DNA of 64,000 bases from Stentor coeruleus (taxonomy: Eukaryota > Ciliophora > Heterotrichea > Heterotrichida > Stentoridae): the NCBI GenBank assembly GCA_001970955.1, contig MPUH01000039.1, positions 62,001 through 126,000 on the forward strand, given 5' to 3'. Positions 27,713 to 38,221 of this stretch are shown one piece after another. The number at the start of each line of letters is the position of its first letter. Within the stretch, counting starts at the first letter, position 1. Made by a program: the position numbers and the translations under genes. Under the pieces are notes generated by a model. It saw only the letters and a program-made list of their open reading frames with translations, did no database searches and was not told the origin of the DNA.

Positions 27713-29029
27713 CTAACTATTATATCTATTCTGAGTCTTAATAACCCAAACATGATCCATGCAACTAACATCAGGTGAGCTATAATGTTCATAATACAAG
27801 TGAGTATTATTATAAACAATAAGCCTTCCATATCCATAATCATTACTCCAAAACTGTGCCCAGTCTTGTGGTGTAGGACTAGTAGGATCATTATGTCCCT
27901 CATAATTCCCAGCATTACCATTAGTAATATAAATAGGAGCTTTAGGGCCAATATGAATATTAGGTCCATCGTATTCGCTTGGTACAGTTAAATTCTTATA
28001 AATCGCCGCTTCTCTTTCATAGTTATGCACATGAGCTTGGAAATAAAGATCTACTCCATTTTTATAAAAAACATCATCTAAGTTCTTTTGGAGCATTACA
28101 GCATCAGGTCCACAATCTCCATTGCTTTGTAATAATGGTAATTCCCAATTAACAGAGCAGTATAAAGGATGATGGCTTAAAACTATAAGCCAAGGTCTAA
28201 GTTCTCTATTATTATTAGCTTTATTCAAATCATCTAAAAGCCAGTTCATTTGAGTAATTGCCGTAACATTAGAATCATCAAAATATACCTCAGTATTCAT
28301 CATGATAAAATGTGCAGGACCCATATCAAATGAATAAAAATAACTGGTCCCATTATTCGCTTCATTCAAAGGCATATTAAATCTAGTCTTATAATGAGTG
28401 AAATTTTTATGTCCTTCATGGTTTCCAGGTAGGGTCATATAAGCAAAACTCGTAGCAATAGGTTCTATAATATTAAGCCATCTATCCCCAACACGGCCAT
28501 TTTCATTATGAAGATCATAAGCAAAGTCCCCGACATGTAAAATCCCATCAAAATCTCTGATTTTGCTTTCCTGCGATAACAAATGTTTTGTATAAACTCC
28601 ATTATGCCCTGTTCCCCAATCACCTATAATAATCATTTCAACTTCTTTAGTATTAAAAGGTGCTGAATAGTCAGGAGTTCTTCCGCTGAACACATAAATA
28701 TCGCTCCAAAATAATCCATCACCTACTGAGTACTCATAATAACAATTTTCATTAAGTCCTGTAATGACTCCTGTATGGATATATTGTATTCGGGTTATTG
28801 TTTGACCTTCATTAAATGATATTGATGAACCCTGAATATTTGTCCATTCTGTAGGGTTTGCAATGCTATTACAGAGAATTGGACGGTATGAAATCACTGA
28901 TGACACTGGCAAATATGTCACCCACATGGCTCGCATTTCACCTTCATTTTCGGTCCATGATAAGTGAATTTGCTCAGGATAAAGATATCCTGCATATACA
29001 GTTGACGCTATGAGAAATACGCAGAGCAT
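27713..29029 (-). CDS. Purple acid phosphatase (secreted or lysosomal)
   Basis: The product has 438 residues with a signal peptide (MLCVFLIASTVYAG). An N-terminal fibronectin-like domain (QIHLSWTENEGEMRAMWVTY) is followed by a metallophosphoesterase domain. All five metal-ligand motifs of purple acid phosphatases are present: MIIIGDWGTG, GDFAYDLH, LPGNHEGH, VLSHHPLYCS and FQAHVHNYER. These enzymes hydrolyse phosphate esters at acid pH with an Fe/metal centre whose tyrosine ligand is in GDFAYD. Several NxS/T sites fit a glycoprotein. Function is well supported; the exact substrate is unknown. Confidence 0.9.
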   Translation of the reverse strand: MLCVFLIASTVYAGYLYPEQIHLSWTENEGEMRAMWVTYLPVSSVISYRPILCNSIANPTEWTNIQGSSISFNEGQTITRIQYIHTGVITGLNENCYYEYSVGDGLFWSDIYVFSGRTPDYSAPFNTKEVEMIIIGDWGTGHNGVYTKHLLSQESKIRDFDGILHVGDFAYDLHNENGRVGDRWLNIIEPIATSFAYMTLPGNHEGHKNFTHYKTRFNMPLNEANNGTSYFYSFDMGPAHFIMMNTEVYFDDSNVTAITQMNWLLDDLNKANNNRELRPWLIVLSHHPLYCSVNWELPLLQSNGDCGPDAVMLQKNLDDVFYKNGVDLYFQAHVHNYEREAAIYKNLTVPSEYDGPNIHIGPKAPIYITNGNAGNYEGHNDPTSPTPQDWAQFWSNDYGYGRLIVYNNTHLYYEHYSSPDVSCMDHVWVIKTQNRYNS

Positions 29030-29118
29030 TTTATTCTTAATATTCGGTCAAAATTTACTCCCCATTAAAATTATTTCAACATATTTAATCAAATAATTAA
29101 ACTTCATCCAGCTACCTA

Positions 29119-30378
29119 TCAGCATTTAAACTTGGCCGAAAGATTAACAGCACTAAAAAGAGACAAAAATTCTCTAAGATTGAGAAAACTATCTCTATCT
29201 TCATCATATTTCTCAAACAGTTCCTCAATCGATTCTTGAGTCAAAACTTCCTCAAGGCCAGCTTTTAATTCTCTTAAATCAACCATCCTGTCTTTATTTG
29301 TATCAAACCTATCAAAAATTTCTGTCAAAACTTTCCTATCAATTTTCTCAGCCCGCTTATTAATTACAGTAAAATTCTTAAGAACAAGTCCAGGGTATTC
29401 AAAATTAAGCCCTTGTTGTTTAATAAAACTATATCTTTTTAAACATAAACTTGGGTTTTCTTGATATTTTCTTCTGAAAATCATAAAATCTTTTAAAGTT
29501 AATTCAACTTTAAGCTTGAAATGATACTGGGCATAAAAAGCTGTGGCAATTTTTTGGAATTTCGCGTATTTAATCATAGTATCGTAAAGGTTACTGGCTG
29601 TTGATTTCTGAAATCTATTACAACTTTCAGTGAAAATGTCGAGGTAATCTTTTTTTGTAGGTTCAGAAATGTAAATTGTTGGTAGATTACCTTGGGTTGA
29701 AATAGTGCGTTTATGTCTTACTGTTCTTGTTATACTATTTCTTTGGCTTACAAATCTTATTGGTTTGATTTTTGAATCTTTAGGGGATTTTGATCCTTTG
29801 AATAACTTGAAAAGGACTTGGTTACTTCTAACCCATTTTATTAATCTGCTTAGGATTTACTCTGTACTTATTATTTGACCGTCAAAATTACTATCAGCAT
29901 TTTTGAATACTTCTGCTAGATAATTTTCATCAATGGTATTGAAATATTTAATATTACCAGTAGCGATTTTTATTCCTTTTAAAAAACACTTACACATAAT
30001 CCTCATTTCATCTTTACTTAATTTATTCGAGTGGTCAAAATCATACACCAGCATTGCAAGCTCGACTTTTTCTTCAATATCAGTCATTGAATAAGTTATA
30101 ATAACAGCAAGTAATTCAAGGAAACTTATTGTCTTACTCTGTGGATTCGAAAAGAATTTAAACACTAAATCCTGATATAGTTCAATTTGTGAATGCCTTA
30201 ATATCTTCCCAAGCTCAATCATAGTCAGGTTGATTTGAGGTGAAAAATGCGTATCGTAAGTGTTGAAAAAACTTTTTACAGCGATTTTTTTCCATTTTGT
30301 CAAAAAAGATAAAGACTCTTGGATAGGTGTGAGGAGTGATGATTGCTGTGATGAGTAAGGGTTGATTAAATTTCCCAT
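29119..30378 (-). CDS. Myristoylated EF-hand protein with about five EF-hands (one intron)
   Basis: Two frames join when a 15-nt intron (29,846-29,860) is removed, giving 414 residues. The join completes an EF-hand loop: ADSNFDGQIISTELIKWVRS, with D-x-N-x-D-G-x-I-x3-E in place. Other EF-hands are a degenerate first one, YDFDHSNKLSKDEMRIM, FDTNKDRMVDLRELKAGL and YDEDRDSFLNLREFLSLF. The start MGNLINPY suggests myristoylation, so this is probably a membrane-attached calcium sensor. Between the EF pairs lies a basic linker of about 90 residues. It is the only gene here that ends in TGA, with TAG as the next codon. Confidence 0.8.
29846..29860 (-). other. 15-nt intron in EF-hand gene
   Basis: On the gene strand it reads GTAAATCCTAAGCAG. 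Removal restores the EF-hand loop and keeps the frame; retention gives an immediate TAA. Confidence 0.85.
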
Positions 30379-30650
30379 TATTATTATGATAATAATGGGT
30401 ATTATTATGTTTTAATAGAATGTGGATTTTTAATAATAGACTTTATATGTATTTTTATAAGGTGCTAATTTTAAAAAAAAATTATAAAAATAAACAACTT
30501 TGAACTAGAATAAAAAGTATTGTGAATTAGAAGAAATTTACTATAATGAATAGAGAATATTAATTGAAAATATGGAAAATATGTTTTGATTAGTGAAAAA
30601 GTGTTTTGACTATAGAATAAATTTTTTTATTATGTAAAAAAATTGTCGTT

Positions 30651-32216
30651 TTAGTTGTTGATTTTGAACATTTTAAGCGAGTTTTTGCAGTTTGGGCAGT
30701 TTTTTTCGGGGTTGTTGGAGTTGTTTAGCCATTGGTCTAAACATTGGGGGTGGTATATATGCTTGCAGGGTGTTACAACTATTAAATCTCCTTCGTTTAT
30801 AGCAACTAAGTCTATAACGCAAATTAGTTCTCCGAGGGTTTTGATGGATTTTTCGTAGTTTTGTGGCTTTATAGATATAAATGCTTCTAATTCATAGTTC
30901 TCCCTTCTCAGCCTCTTGCATTTTCTAATTTTCACAATTATTATGCTATGTATAATTTACCATACTATCAACAAAGTAATAGGGAAAAGTATCGCCACCA
31001 AAATAATATAAACATAAACGAAACTACCTCCTGTCTGATCTTCACAATCAGATTCTTTCAAACATTTCGCATTACAATTACCATCTGATATCATAAAATA
31101 ATAACAATCCTCAACAATCTCAAGACATGCTAATTGTGAATATCCACATGAAGAACTATTACATCCATTATAACATATTCCTGAATTAATTTCTTTATAT
31201 TCACATTTTGAATCACATTTATTAATACATCCATTATTAGGGTTTTCTGAACTTAAACAATATATTTCATTTAGCCATAAATCTGACCAATAATATTCAA
31301 TATTATTTATTATATAAAAACCTGTGTTTATATTTTTCATAACTTGAGTTTCTAAAAGGTCGTAATTAAGCCCACTTGTGTATCCAAAATCTTCAGCTAT
31401 TTTTTGAGAACATGATAAAGTATAGTTGTTTGAACAGTAGGCTATAAGTTTGATTAGGTATTCTAGGAATAGGATTAAGGGAGTATCAGATGACGAAATA
31501 CTGTTGTAGAAACTTAGAGATAAAATGCTATTATTTATGATTGTAGATCCATTTGATTGTTCAGTTCCATATGAGCAATAATAATTAGAATTGTGAGTAA
31601 TACAGTCTTGTGATATACTCATGTTTTCAGAATAGTTTAGATAAAGGATAGAAAATTCGAAGTTTGACCATGAAATATTAAAAATATCATATAAGTATTT
31701 TATGCCTTGTATATAATTCTCATCAATTTCATAATAGCCAGATATTACTAATTGAACTTGAGGGACTTTAGTTTGAATGATGTCATAAGTATAAGATGCT
31801 AAAATACTATCAAAAAAAGCGAAATATGAAGTATAAATATAACGCGGAATCATCAAAGTAACAATATTATAGTTATTTGGCTCAGAATAGTTTTTAGGTA
31901 TCATCACATAATCAACTGTATCATTTAAAGACACAAGTATTATAAGTTTTGCCCCTGAAATATAAAACTCATAAGCTAGTTCAGAGTAATAACAATTAGG
32001 GTAATTTAAAACTAATGGGAAAATATTTTCTGAGTACCTTTTGGTAGGCTTACAATTATTTAGCCTAACCTCAGTAATTTTGCCATAAATTGAATACAAA
32101 CCTGGACTTCCAAAAGCTGCAAGACCTATATCAAAATGCAATAATGATAAGCTATCTGGACTATGTATCTTGAAAATACTATTTACCCCTAAGAAAACAT
32201 ATAAAATAAATAACAT
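30651..32216 (-). CDS. PA-like / LNR / transmembrane / RING E3 ligase (one intron)
   Basis: A 419-residue frame and a downstream RING frame that lacks its own ATG join across a 15-nt intron (30,946-30,960), giving 516 residues. Order: signal peptide (MLFILYVFLGVNS); a protease-associated-like domain (FISGAKLIILV-type block YEFYISGAKLIILVSLND); a long glycosylated lumenal region; two Notch-repeat-like Cys clusters (ICYNGCNSSSCGYSQLACLE, DGNCNAKCLKESDCED); one membrane helix (FVYVYIILVAILFPITLLIV); a basic stretch; and a C-terminal RING-H2 (ICVIDL...VTPCKHIYHPQCLDQWL...NCPNCK). The layout recalls Goliath/RNF13-type endosomal ligases. The second zinc ligand is Asp (C-x2-D) instead of Cys, at the correct spacing. 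Confidence 0.75.
30946..30960 (-). other. 15-nt intron joining ectodomain and RING exons
   Basis: On the gene strand it reads GTAAATTATACATAG. It sits a few residues after the membrane helix. Splicing converts TGG-TAA into TGC and continues as CIIIVKIRKCKRLRR. Confidence 0.8.
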
Positions 32217-32814
32217 TTATTAATCATAAATAAACATCTTGTCAAATTATGTCAAAATACTTGCAAAGAACATAGTCATCCTAACACTTTCATCAGGCTT
32301 AATAATACTAAAAATACTTTGAATAGAACTTCCACTATTTTTCATGCTCCCCAAGATGAATTCATTTACAGTCTCTTCAACCCTATACTACCAAACTAGA
32401 GTTAAGGAGTTTGGTTTGAATTTTTCCTTGACCTCCAACTTCCTCCTCTTAATCCTAATAATTTTCTTCATATTTTACTGTTTATCAAAATCTTCATTTT
32501 TACTATCAAATCTTAGTTGAGGGTTCCTAAAAAACATATATTGAATTCCATTTTTGTAAAGCTTTAATAATCAAAAATCCTCATCACCTTCAATTTTACC
32601 CTAAACATCATATTTCTAAAAAATAATATCAAAAATATCTTATAATCTCAACCTTAAACCATAAAAGTATCCTTTATCTACACACTAAAAACCCATCTTA
32701 TAATCTCAACCTTAAACCATAAAAGTATCCTTTATCTACACACTAAAAACCACAATTCATTTATATAAATCAACTATTTCCTAATATTCACCACATCATA
32801 AAAATTATAATAAA
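32217..32814. other. Spacer with a 58-bp tandem duplication and a short coding-like frame
   Basis: The distal part (32,641-32,756) is a perfect tandem duplication. On the minus strand, 32,247-32,471 reads MKKIIRIKRRKLEVKEKF... then VEETVNEFILGSMKNSGS to TAA, interrupted by one in-frame TAG (32,388-32,390) that no 15-nt intron removes. It may be a small broken gene or chance; I do not call it. Confidence 0.35.
32641..32756. repeat. 58-bp tandem duplication in spacer
   Basis: Two copies, starting TATAATCTCAACCTTAAACC at 32,641 and again at 32,699, are identical as far as I can read. It is intergenic, so no gene is harmed, but it resembles the duplications inside genes elsewhere in the window. 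Confidence 0.85.
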
Positions 32815-33915
32815 TTACTGCTTGCAAAATCCAAAAAGTGTTGTCTGTTTCACTTGTTTTTTCACCAAAGGTATCGGCATAGGGTTAATAACTAATTCTT
32901 CTTCACTAGTATAATCTTCAGTAATAAGCCTTCCCCTATCATCCAAATACTCCCTAGTCTTAGTAATCTTTTTTTTTGTCACAATAGGCATTCTTGGTTC
33001 AAAAACCATACAACTACTCAAAACCTTACTTTTTTTACAAGGTCGCACCTTCAAACTTTTTTCTTTTAATTCTTGACATTCATCTTTAATCTCTACAAAA
33101 TCTAATTTTTTTCTATCATCATCATCACTATCTTCCTCTACAGCATAAACATTCTTATTAGCCAAAATATCATTAAAATCCTCATTTTTAACTTTATGTG
33201 GATAAGGTGTATCATTTCTCATAGCTTTTTTTTCTTTAAAACTCATAACTGGAGTTGAAATTTTTGTATCTATTTCCTTCTTATCAATTTCCATATATTC
33301 TTTATTTTCATAAGAGTTATCTTCTGTTTTCATCTCAATATCAAGATTCTCATTTTTAAGTGTGGGATTTGGGTTTTTTTCAATTATGCTTGCAAAAGAT
33401 ATGGTTTTTTGTTGGGTTTTTTTATTTCCTTGAGTGAGTATTGTACTTTTAATAGGAGCTGGTGGGATGATTGTTGAAATAATTGATGCATTTGATGTAA
33501 CTGGGGGTTTATTTGAAGTTTTTATAGGAGCTTTAACTGTTGAACTTTGTTGATATGGACTTGGGACTATAAATTTACGTTCAGGTTGAATGTATATGCC
33601 AATATTAGAAGGAGGATAGACAATAGTTTCATTATAAAAACTATCTCTGTTTAAGAATTCTATTTCAAAAGCATTGATTATATAATCTTCTAAGAATAAA
33701 GCATAGAGGTTGGATTTAGGAGATTTCTCACTTGTAAAGACCACTTCGGATCCTGTGAAAATTGAATAGATTTTTTTTACTCCTTGTGTCTGGGCTAGGC
33801 TTTCTAGTACTTTTTGCGATTCTTTCATGCTTGTGTTTAATTGTCTTGCGAGAATATTTTTTGATAAATAGCCTATATCTTGGAGGATTGTTTGAGCTTT
33901 TTCCCGCTCTGACAT
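32815..33915 (-). CDS. POLD3: DNA polymerase delta subunit 3 (POLD3 / Pol32-like)
   Basis: The 366-residue product begins with a winged-helix-like region (ILARQLNTSMKESQKVLESL) like the N-terminus of POLD3. A disordered Lys/Glu/Pro-rich middle follows. Near the C-terminus comes the typical TREYLDDRGRLITEDYTSEE (POLD3 KTYLDEEGxxVTE), and it ends in a PCNA-interaction box, QTTLFGFCKQ (Gln357, Leu360, Phe363). The second aromatic of the PIP box is Cys. This subunit tethers polymerase delta to PCNA during lagging-strand synthesis. The size matches small Pol32 proteins. Confidence 0.75.
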   Translation of the reverse strand: MSEREKAQTILQDIGYLSKNILARQLNTSMKESQKVLESLAQTQGVKKIYSIFTGSEVVFTSEKSPKSNLYALFLEDYIINAFEIEFLNRDSFYNETIVYPPSNIGIYIQPERKFIVPSPYQQSSTVKAPIKTSNKPPVTSNASIISTIIPPAPIKSTILTQGNKKTQQKTISFASIIEKNPNPTLKNENLDIEMKTEDNSYENKEYMEIDKKEIDTKISTPVMSFKEKKAMRNDTPYPHKVKNEDFNDILANKNVYAVEEDSDDDDRKKLDFVEIKDECQELKEKSLKVRPCKKSKVLSSCMVFEPRMPIVTKKKITKTREYLDDRGRLITEDYTSEEELVINPMPIPLVKKQVKQTTLFGFCKQ

Positions 33916-34574
33916 TTATACAAGGATTTATTTGTGAATGGACTGATGATATTTTGAGTATTTTTTATTTAGAGGATTAAAGTGAGTTTATGATTTTAAG
34001 TTTCAAGAATTAAAGGTGAAGTTATTAGATTATGTCTACTTATTGTATAAACATATGGGAAAATATGCATTATTTTGAGTAATATAAATAATAAGGTAAG
34101 ATTAAGGTGCTTTTTTGTATCATATTTTGTTTTATTATGAGAAATTGATAGACATAATGATGTGATTCAATTAAGATATAAAAACTATTTGAATCAAGCC
34201 TTGATATGATTATAAAACTTACTCTTTATATAAAATCCTAAAATAAACTAAATATTGGCTATATTTTTTATATAAAACTCTATTCTTATTGCTTTTAACT
34301 ATTTCCGACATCATTTCTTAATTTTTAATGCATTTCTAAACTTATACAGCATCTTTCTATATTAAGTTTCTTAGAATTAGGATTTAAATTTTTCAGATTT
34401 AACAGCAACTTATTGTTATATTTCATCCTTTACTCATTCCTAAGCATATCTCCATGAAAAAAAAAATAATCAGAAGATATCAATTCCAATCACAAGCAAT
34501 CCAGTTCTTAATAAACCCAGAATTCTTCATCCCTTCACCAAAAAAAAAAATTTTTTAAAACTAATTTTCATTAT
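33916..34574. other. Spacer, nothing recognised
   Basis: These 659 AT-rich bases lie between two minus-strand genes, with poly-A runs near 34,460 and 34,540. No frame or RNA motif is seen. Confidence 0.45.
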
Positions 34575-35660
34575 TTACTCATAGCCTTCTTCTTCAATAA
34601 TCCTTTCAAATTCCTCTTTTGAAATTCTCACAATAAAAGGCTTGTTAATTTCTTCATCATTCAAATCTTTTAACGAATACCCACAGTTTTTTAATGTTAG
34701 AAACTGCTTAGAAGCTTCTTCATATTTTTCAATTCCAATTTCGTCTATTGCATTTTTTAAAGAAATTTTTGTTAATAAATCATGAAATTTTTCTAAACAT
34801 TGTTCTTCATCTTCAGGCCATCTATCATCAAATTCATAAATTTCAGTGAAGTACATTGGACATCTTTTATCGTTGTATTGCCAGCCGATGTTATGATCAT
34901 AAATAGATACACCATCATCATCTTTATCACAATCATTTTCAGAAAGTCCGCAAAGGTAACACCATTTTGTTTGGCATTTTGAACAAGTCATATGAGTGCA
35001 TTGCTCATCTTTTCTTCCAGATAAGTTGCATTGTGGGCAGTCTCTTTTCTGACCTTTTTCAATAGCTTTTTCCAAAACAACTTTAATCTGGTTTAAATCC
35101 GCACATACAAAATGATGATAAATTCCATTTGATGCTTTCAAAGACTCTTCATACTGCTCTTCATCATCATCTTCATCTAAATTTAACTGTTTAATCATAA
35201 GATCTTCCAATTCATTATAATCTTGATGATGCTCAGACTTAGGCATTATCACAGATTTATGACAATAAATGCATGATATTTTTCTACAGGCTCCGCTTTT
35301 GCAATAGAAAAAATTCGCAGAAGAGCTTTTGAGCCAAATTTCGAAATATTGACAAAAAGGGCATCTCCTAGTTTCCTCATCTTTAGTTAGCTTAGAATTT
35401 ATCATATAAAGCTGATAAGTTTCAATTTGATTTCTGTTTAGTTGCCGCTCAAATATTAATGAAGGTATTTCTTGTGAGCAAGTTGGGCATTTCGCTGGTA
35501 AATTTTGCAAAGGATCTTGAAAAGTATAAGATACAAAATTTATAGTGCATTCAGGACAAATGCTATGATTCTGTATACAAATTATGCCAATATGATCTTT
35601 TTCAAGTGTTGTATTACATGATATACAGTAATCTTTTACTTTTTCTTTAAGACTAGACAT
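34575..35660 (-). CDS. RBR (RING-IBR-RING) E3 ubiquitin ligase
   Basis: The 361 residues have the three zinc modules of RBR ligases. RING1 is CISCNTTLEKDHIGIICIQ to AKCPTCSQ. The IBR is RRCPFCQYFEIWL...FYCKSGACRKISCIYCHKS. RING2 is RDCPQCNLSGRKDEQCTHMT followed by CSKCQTKWCYLCG. The catalytic Cys that accepts ubiquitin in this family is expected in DEQCTHMTC. An acidic insert (NLDEDDDEEQYEESL) separates IBR and RING2. The C-terminus is helical and may be autoinhibitory, as in other RBRs. It is cytosolic. The specific subfamily (ARI, RNF144, RNF216) cannot be fixed. Confidence 0.85.
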   Translation of the reverse strand: MSSLKEKVKDYCISCNTTLEKDHIGIICIQNHSICPECTINFVSYTFQDPLQNLPAKCPTCSQEIPSLIFERQLNRNQIETYQLYMINSKLTKDEETRRCPFCQYFEIWLKSSSANFFYCKSGACRKISCIYCHKSVIMPKSEHHQDYNELEDLMIKQLNLDEDDDEEQYEESLKASNGIYHHFVCADLNQIKVVLEKAIEKGQKRDCPQCNLSGRKDEQCTHMTCSKCQTKWCYLCGLSENDCDKDDDGVSIYDHNIGWQYNDKRCPMYFTEIYEFDDRWPEDEEQCLEKFHDLLTKISLKNAIDEIGIEKYEEASKQFLTLKNCGYSLKDLNDEEINKPFIVRISKEEFERIIEEEGYE

Positions 35661-37438
35661 TTATAAGTATATATAATTTGAAAATATGTAGAACTTATTC
35701 ATTATGGGGGACTGTACTTTTTTTACAAAAGCAATTTATCTTAACAAAGTACTAAGACAGTATATAATAAANTTTTTTTACAAAAGCAATTTATCTTAAC
35801 AAAGTACTAAGACAGTATATAATAAATATTCGTGTAATTTTCATTAGTTTGTGTATAAACTTAAGGATTTAATTTAAAAAACATATTGAATCGAGAATAT
35901 AATCTCTAGTATTTTTCAAACATTTAGGTCAAACTTGTATATTATAATGTAATATATATTTTATGATTGACATATCATAATATATCTAAGAATAAAATGC
36001 TAATCTTTACTATATACATTAAAATAACATATGAGGTTTAGTATGAAAATCAATATCGACAAACAATTTTTAAATTTTTCAGTATTAAAAACCTCACACA
36101 TCTAGTTAAATTGTATCTAAAAATAAAACTCTACAACAATTTCAAACTCCATACAAATTATAATGAAAACTGCTTAAAACATACAATCAAATTACATTTT
36201 TTAGTTTGCCAAATATACACATAATCATATTTTTTCAAATAACTTCTAAGAATTACTATAAAAATATTTTTTACCTTATAAATAAATCTCATTATAAGTA
36301 TTATATTTAAAAACCAAAATTTATATCTTTATCAAATAAAATCTTAGCTATCAGTCCTGATACATTTTTATTATAAGGAGATATTTATTCATTTTCACTA
36401 ATCATAATAAAGTAATAATCTTATCTAAAAAATATTTTTAAAATGCTTATATAAGTTAAGATTATATAATTAGACTATAATGTTCAAGGTTGTTTAATAA
36501 AAAAGTTGTATCACAGTAATTTAAAACTTTTTTCGAAATTTTGTATAAACATTACTCAAGAAAACAAATTTATACTTTGTATAAAGATATTTAATGCAGA
36601 TATAATAATTTCGTGTTTTTTTTTGAATTGTGTCAGAAGATCTTAAAGATACGGAGGATCATGAAGAATAAATTCAGGTTACGAATAAATTTTCTATCAT
36701 ATTCCAATACTCAAATCAACAAAAGATTTATTGTTGAAAATGCCTTATAAAGGTATAATTAAGATTTCTTTGAGATAAAACTATCTAGTGATTTTATTAT
36801 TCCTTTTAGAATTTTTATACATAAGTTGTTGTTGAATAAGTCTGCTTCAATGGGTTCGCTAAAACTTATATTCATAAAAAGGATATAAATCATTCCTAAT
36901 TATATATAAGCAATTTCCACACTACGCATTTTCCCTTATATAATCTTTTAGCATACCCTTCTTCAATTTTCCAAGCAAAGTATTCCCAATCCCGAAACTC
37001 CACTCTTAATCATCATAACCTCCATATGTATAACATCCTCAAGTTGTAACCAAAGCATCACATAAACATTCTTCCCATATCCAATTAATCCCATCAGCCT
37101 CAATCCTAAATCATCCCTAATCTCTTCTTTTTCCTCTGTTTTTTTTTCCATGACCAATTATAGACTTGAATCATTATCTAGCCGAAACTCTCTCATCCTA
37201 AACAATTTCTCAAGCCTAAAAAACCTTTTAAAATCAACATTTCCAGCATACAAAGACTACTTTTTTTCTTATCCAATCTTTAATAATCATACATTCTCTT
37301 TTACTATTTTTATCTCTCCTTTAAATTCACCTTTTAGTTTTTTCCCTTAAAAATCACTTATCTCAAGCCCGCAAAATGATTAATTTGAAATTGTATTATC
37401 TAATTTAACCTTATGTCAAGTATACACATCTAAAAATA
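35661..37438. other. 1.78-kb spacer containing an N gap and a possible decayed gene
   Basis: A single N at 35,772 is flanked by two copies of the same 55-bp sequence. Most of the rest is AT-rich and featureless. Between about 36,900 and 37,200 the minus strand has short coding-like pieces in different frames (GLRLMGLIGYGKNVYVML; EFRDWEYFAWKIEEGYAKR) that do not join into one protein with 15-nt introns. It could be a relic of a gene or chance. Confidence 0.4.
35717..35827. repeat. 55-bp duplication flanking a 1-N gap
   Basis: TTTTTACAAAAGCAATTTATC... occurs just before and just after the N at 35,772. This is the signature of scaffolding two overlapping contig ends without merging them. Confidence 0.9.
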
Positions 37439-38221
37439 ATGGCTATTATATTATTAATGGACCAACAAAGAAAAATCTCTTTAGACGAAACTGAGCCAGG
37501 GATATGCTACCTGGGTTGTTTTAATGATCATAATTTAAGAAAAGCAATATCAAAGCCTGAGTCTTTAAAAACAATTCGTGAAATATTAGCACTTTTTAGA
37601 ACAAAGTCCAAAAAGCTCCTTAAAAAAGAATATGTTCGCACTCATATAATCAGACTGTTTAAAAAAGCAGTTCGAGAAGTCTTTTCATCAAAAAAGCTTT
37701 CTAAAAAAACTTTAAAACAATTTGAAAGCTTATCCCCAAGTCAAATTAAAGCTTATGAAAGGTTTACTACATTTATAAAAGATTATAAGGAAAACCTAGA
37801 AAATCTTGTTTCAACTGAAGCTGGGCCTATTACTGATGGTAAATCTAAACGTGTAACCTTAGTTAAAACCATTGCTAAAAGTTTTAATGACAATTTTATT
37901 AAAGAATATTTTTCCAAAAGTATAGTCAGAGATTCATTCTCTTATTTTATAGACTATATATTCGCTAAAGAAGATTCTTCTGAATTAGTGAATAGTCTTA
38001 AATATTTTTGCTGTTTTGAACTAGAACATGATGAAAAATGCACTTCAAAATGGCTTAGACTCAAGGAATTTTATCAAGTTATAATGATTGAAGAACTTAA
38101 TATTGTTGATAATTTACACTCTTGTGATGGTTGCTACGAGAGTGATTTTCAATATACTTTTTTCGATTATAGTTATCATGATGAGAGGGTGATTGAAGAC
38201 TTTGAAGATGTTTTGGACTAG
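37439..38221 (+). CDS. Hypothetical helical protein
   Basis: The frame encodes 260 residues. A second ATG seven codons in (MDQQRKISLDE) is an alternative start. The protein is charged and largely helical (TKSKKLLKKEYVRTHIIRLF, LKQFESLSPSQIKAYERFTT) with an acidic, Tyr-rich tail and a scatter of Cys (YFCCFELEHDEKC, HSCDGCYES) that might bind metal. No domain is recognised. The frame is long and compositionally coding. Confidence 0.55.
   Translation: MAIILLMDQQRKISLDETEPGICYLGCFNDHNLRKAISKPESLKTIREILALFRTKSKKLLKKEYVRTHIIRLFKKAVREVFSSKKLSKKTLKQFESLSPSQIKAYERFTTFIKDYKENLENLVSTEAGPITDGKSKRVTLVKTIAKSFNDNFIKEYFSKSIVRDSFSYFIDYIFAKEDSSELVNSLKYFCCFELEHDEKCTSKWLRLKEFYQVIMIEELNIVDNLHSCDGCYESDFQYTFFDYSYHDERVIEDFEDVLD

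Noticed and set aside
36900-37350. Overlapping short frames on both strands (36,963-37,157 minus; 37,150-37,350 plus) and other coding-like pieces
   Set aside because: Pieces lie in different frames, cannot be joined by 15-nt introns, and no family is recognised; kept only as a possible relic.
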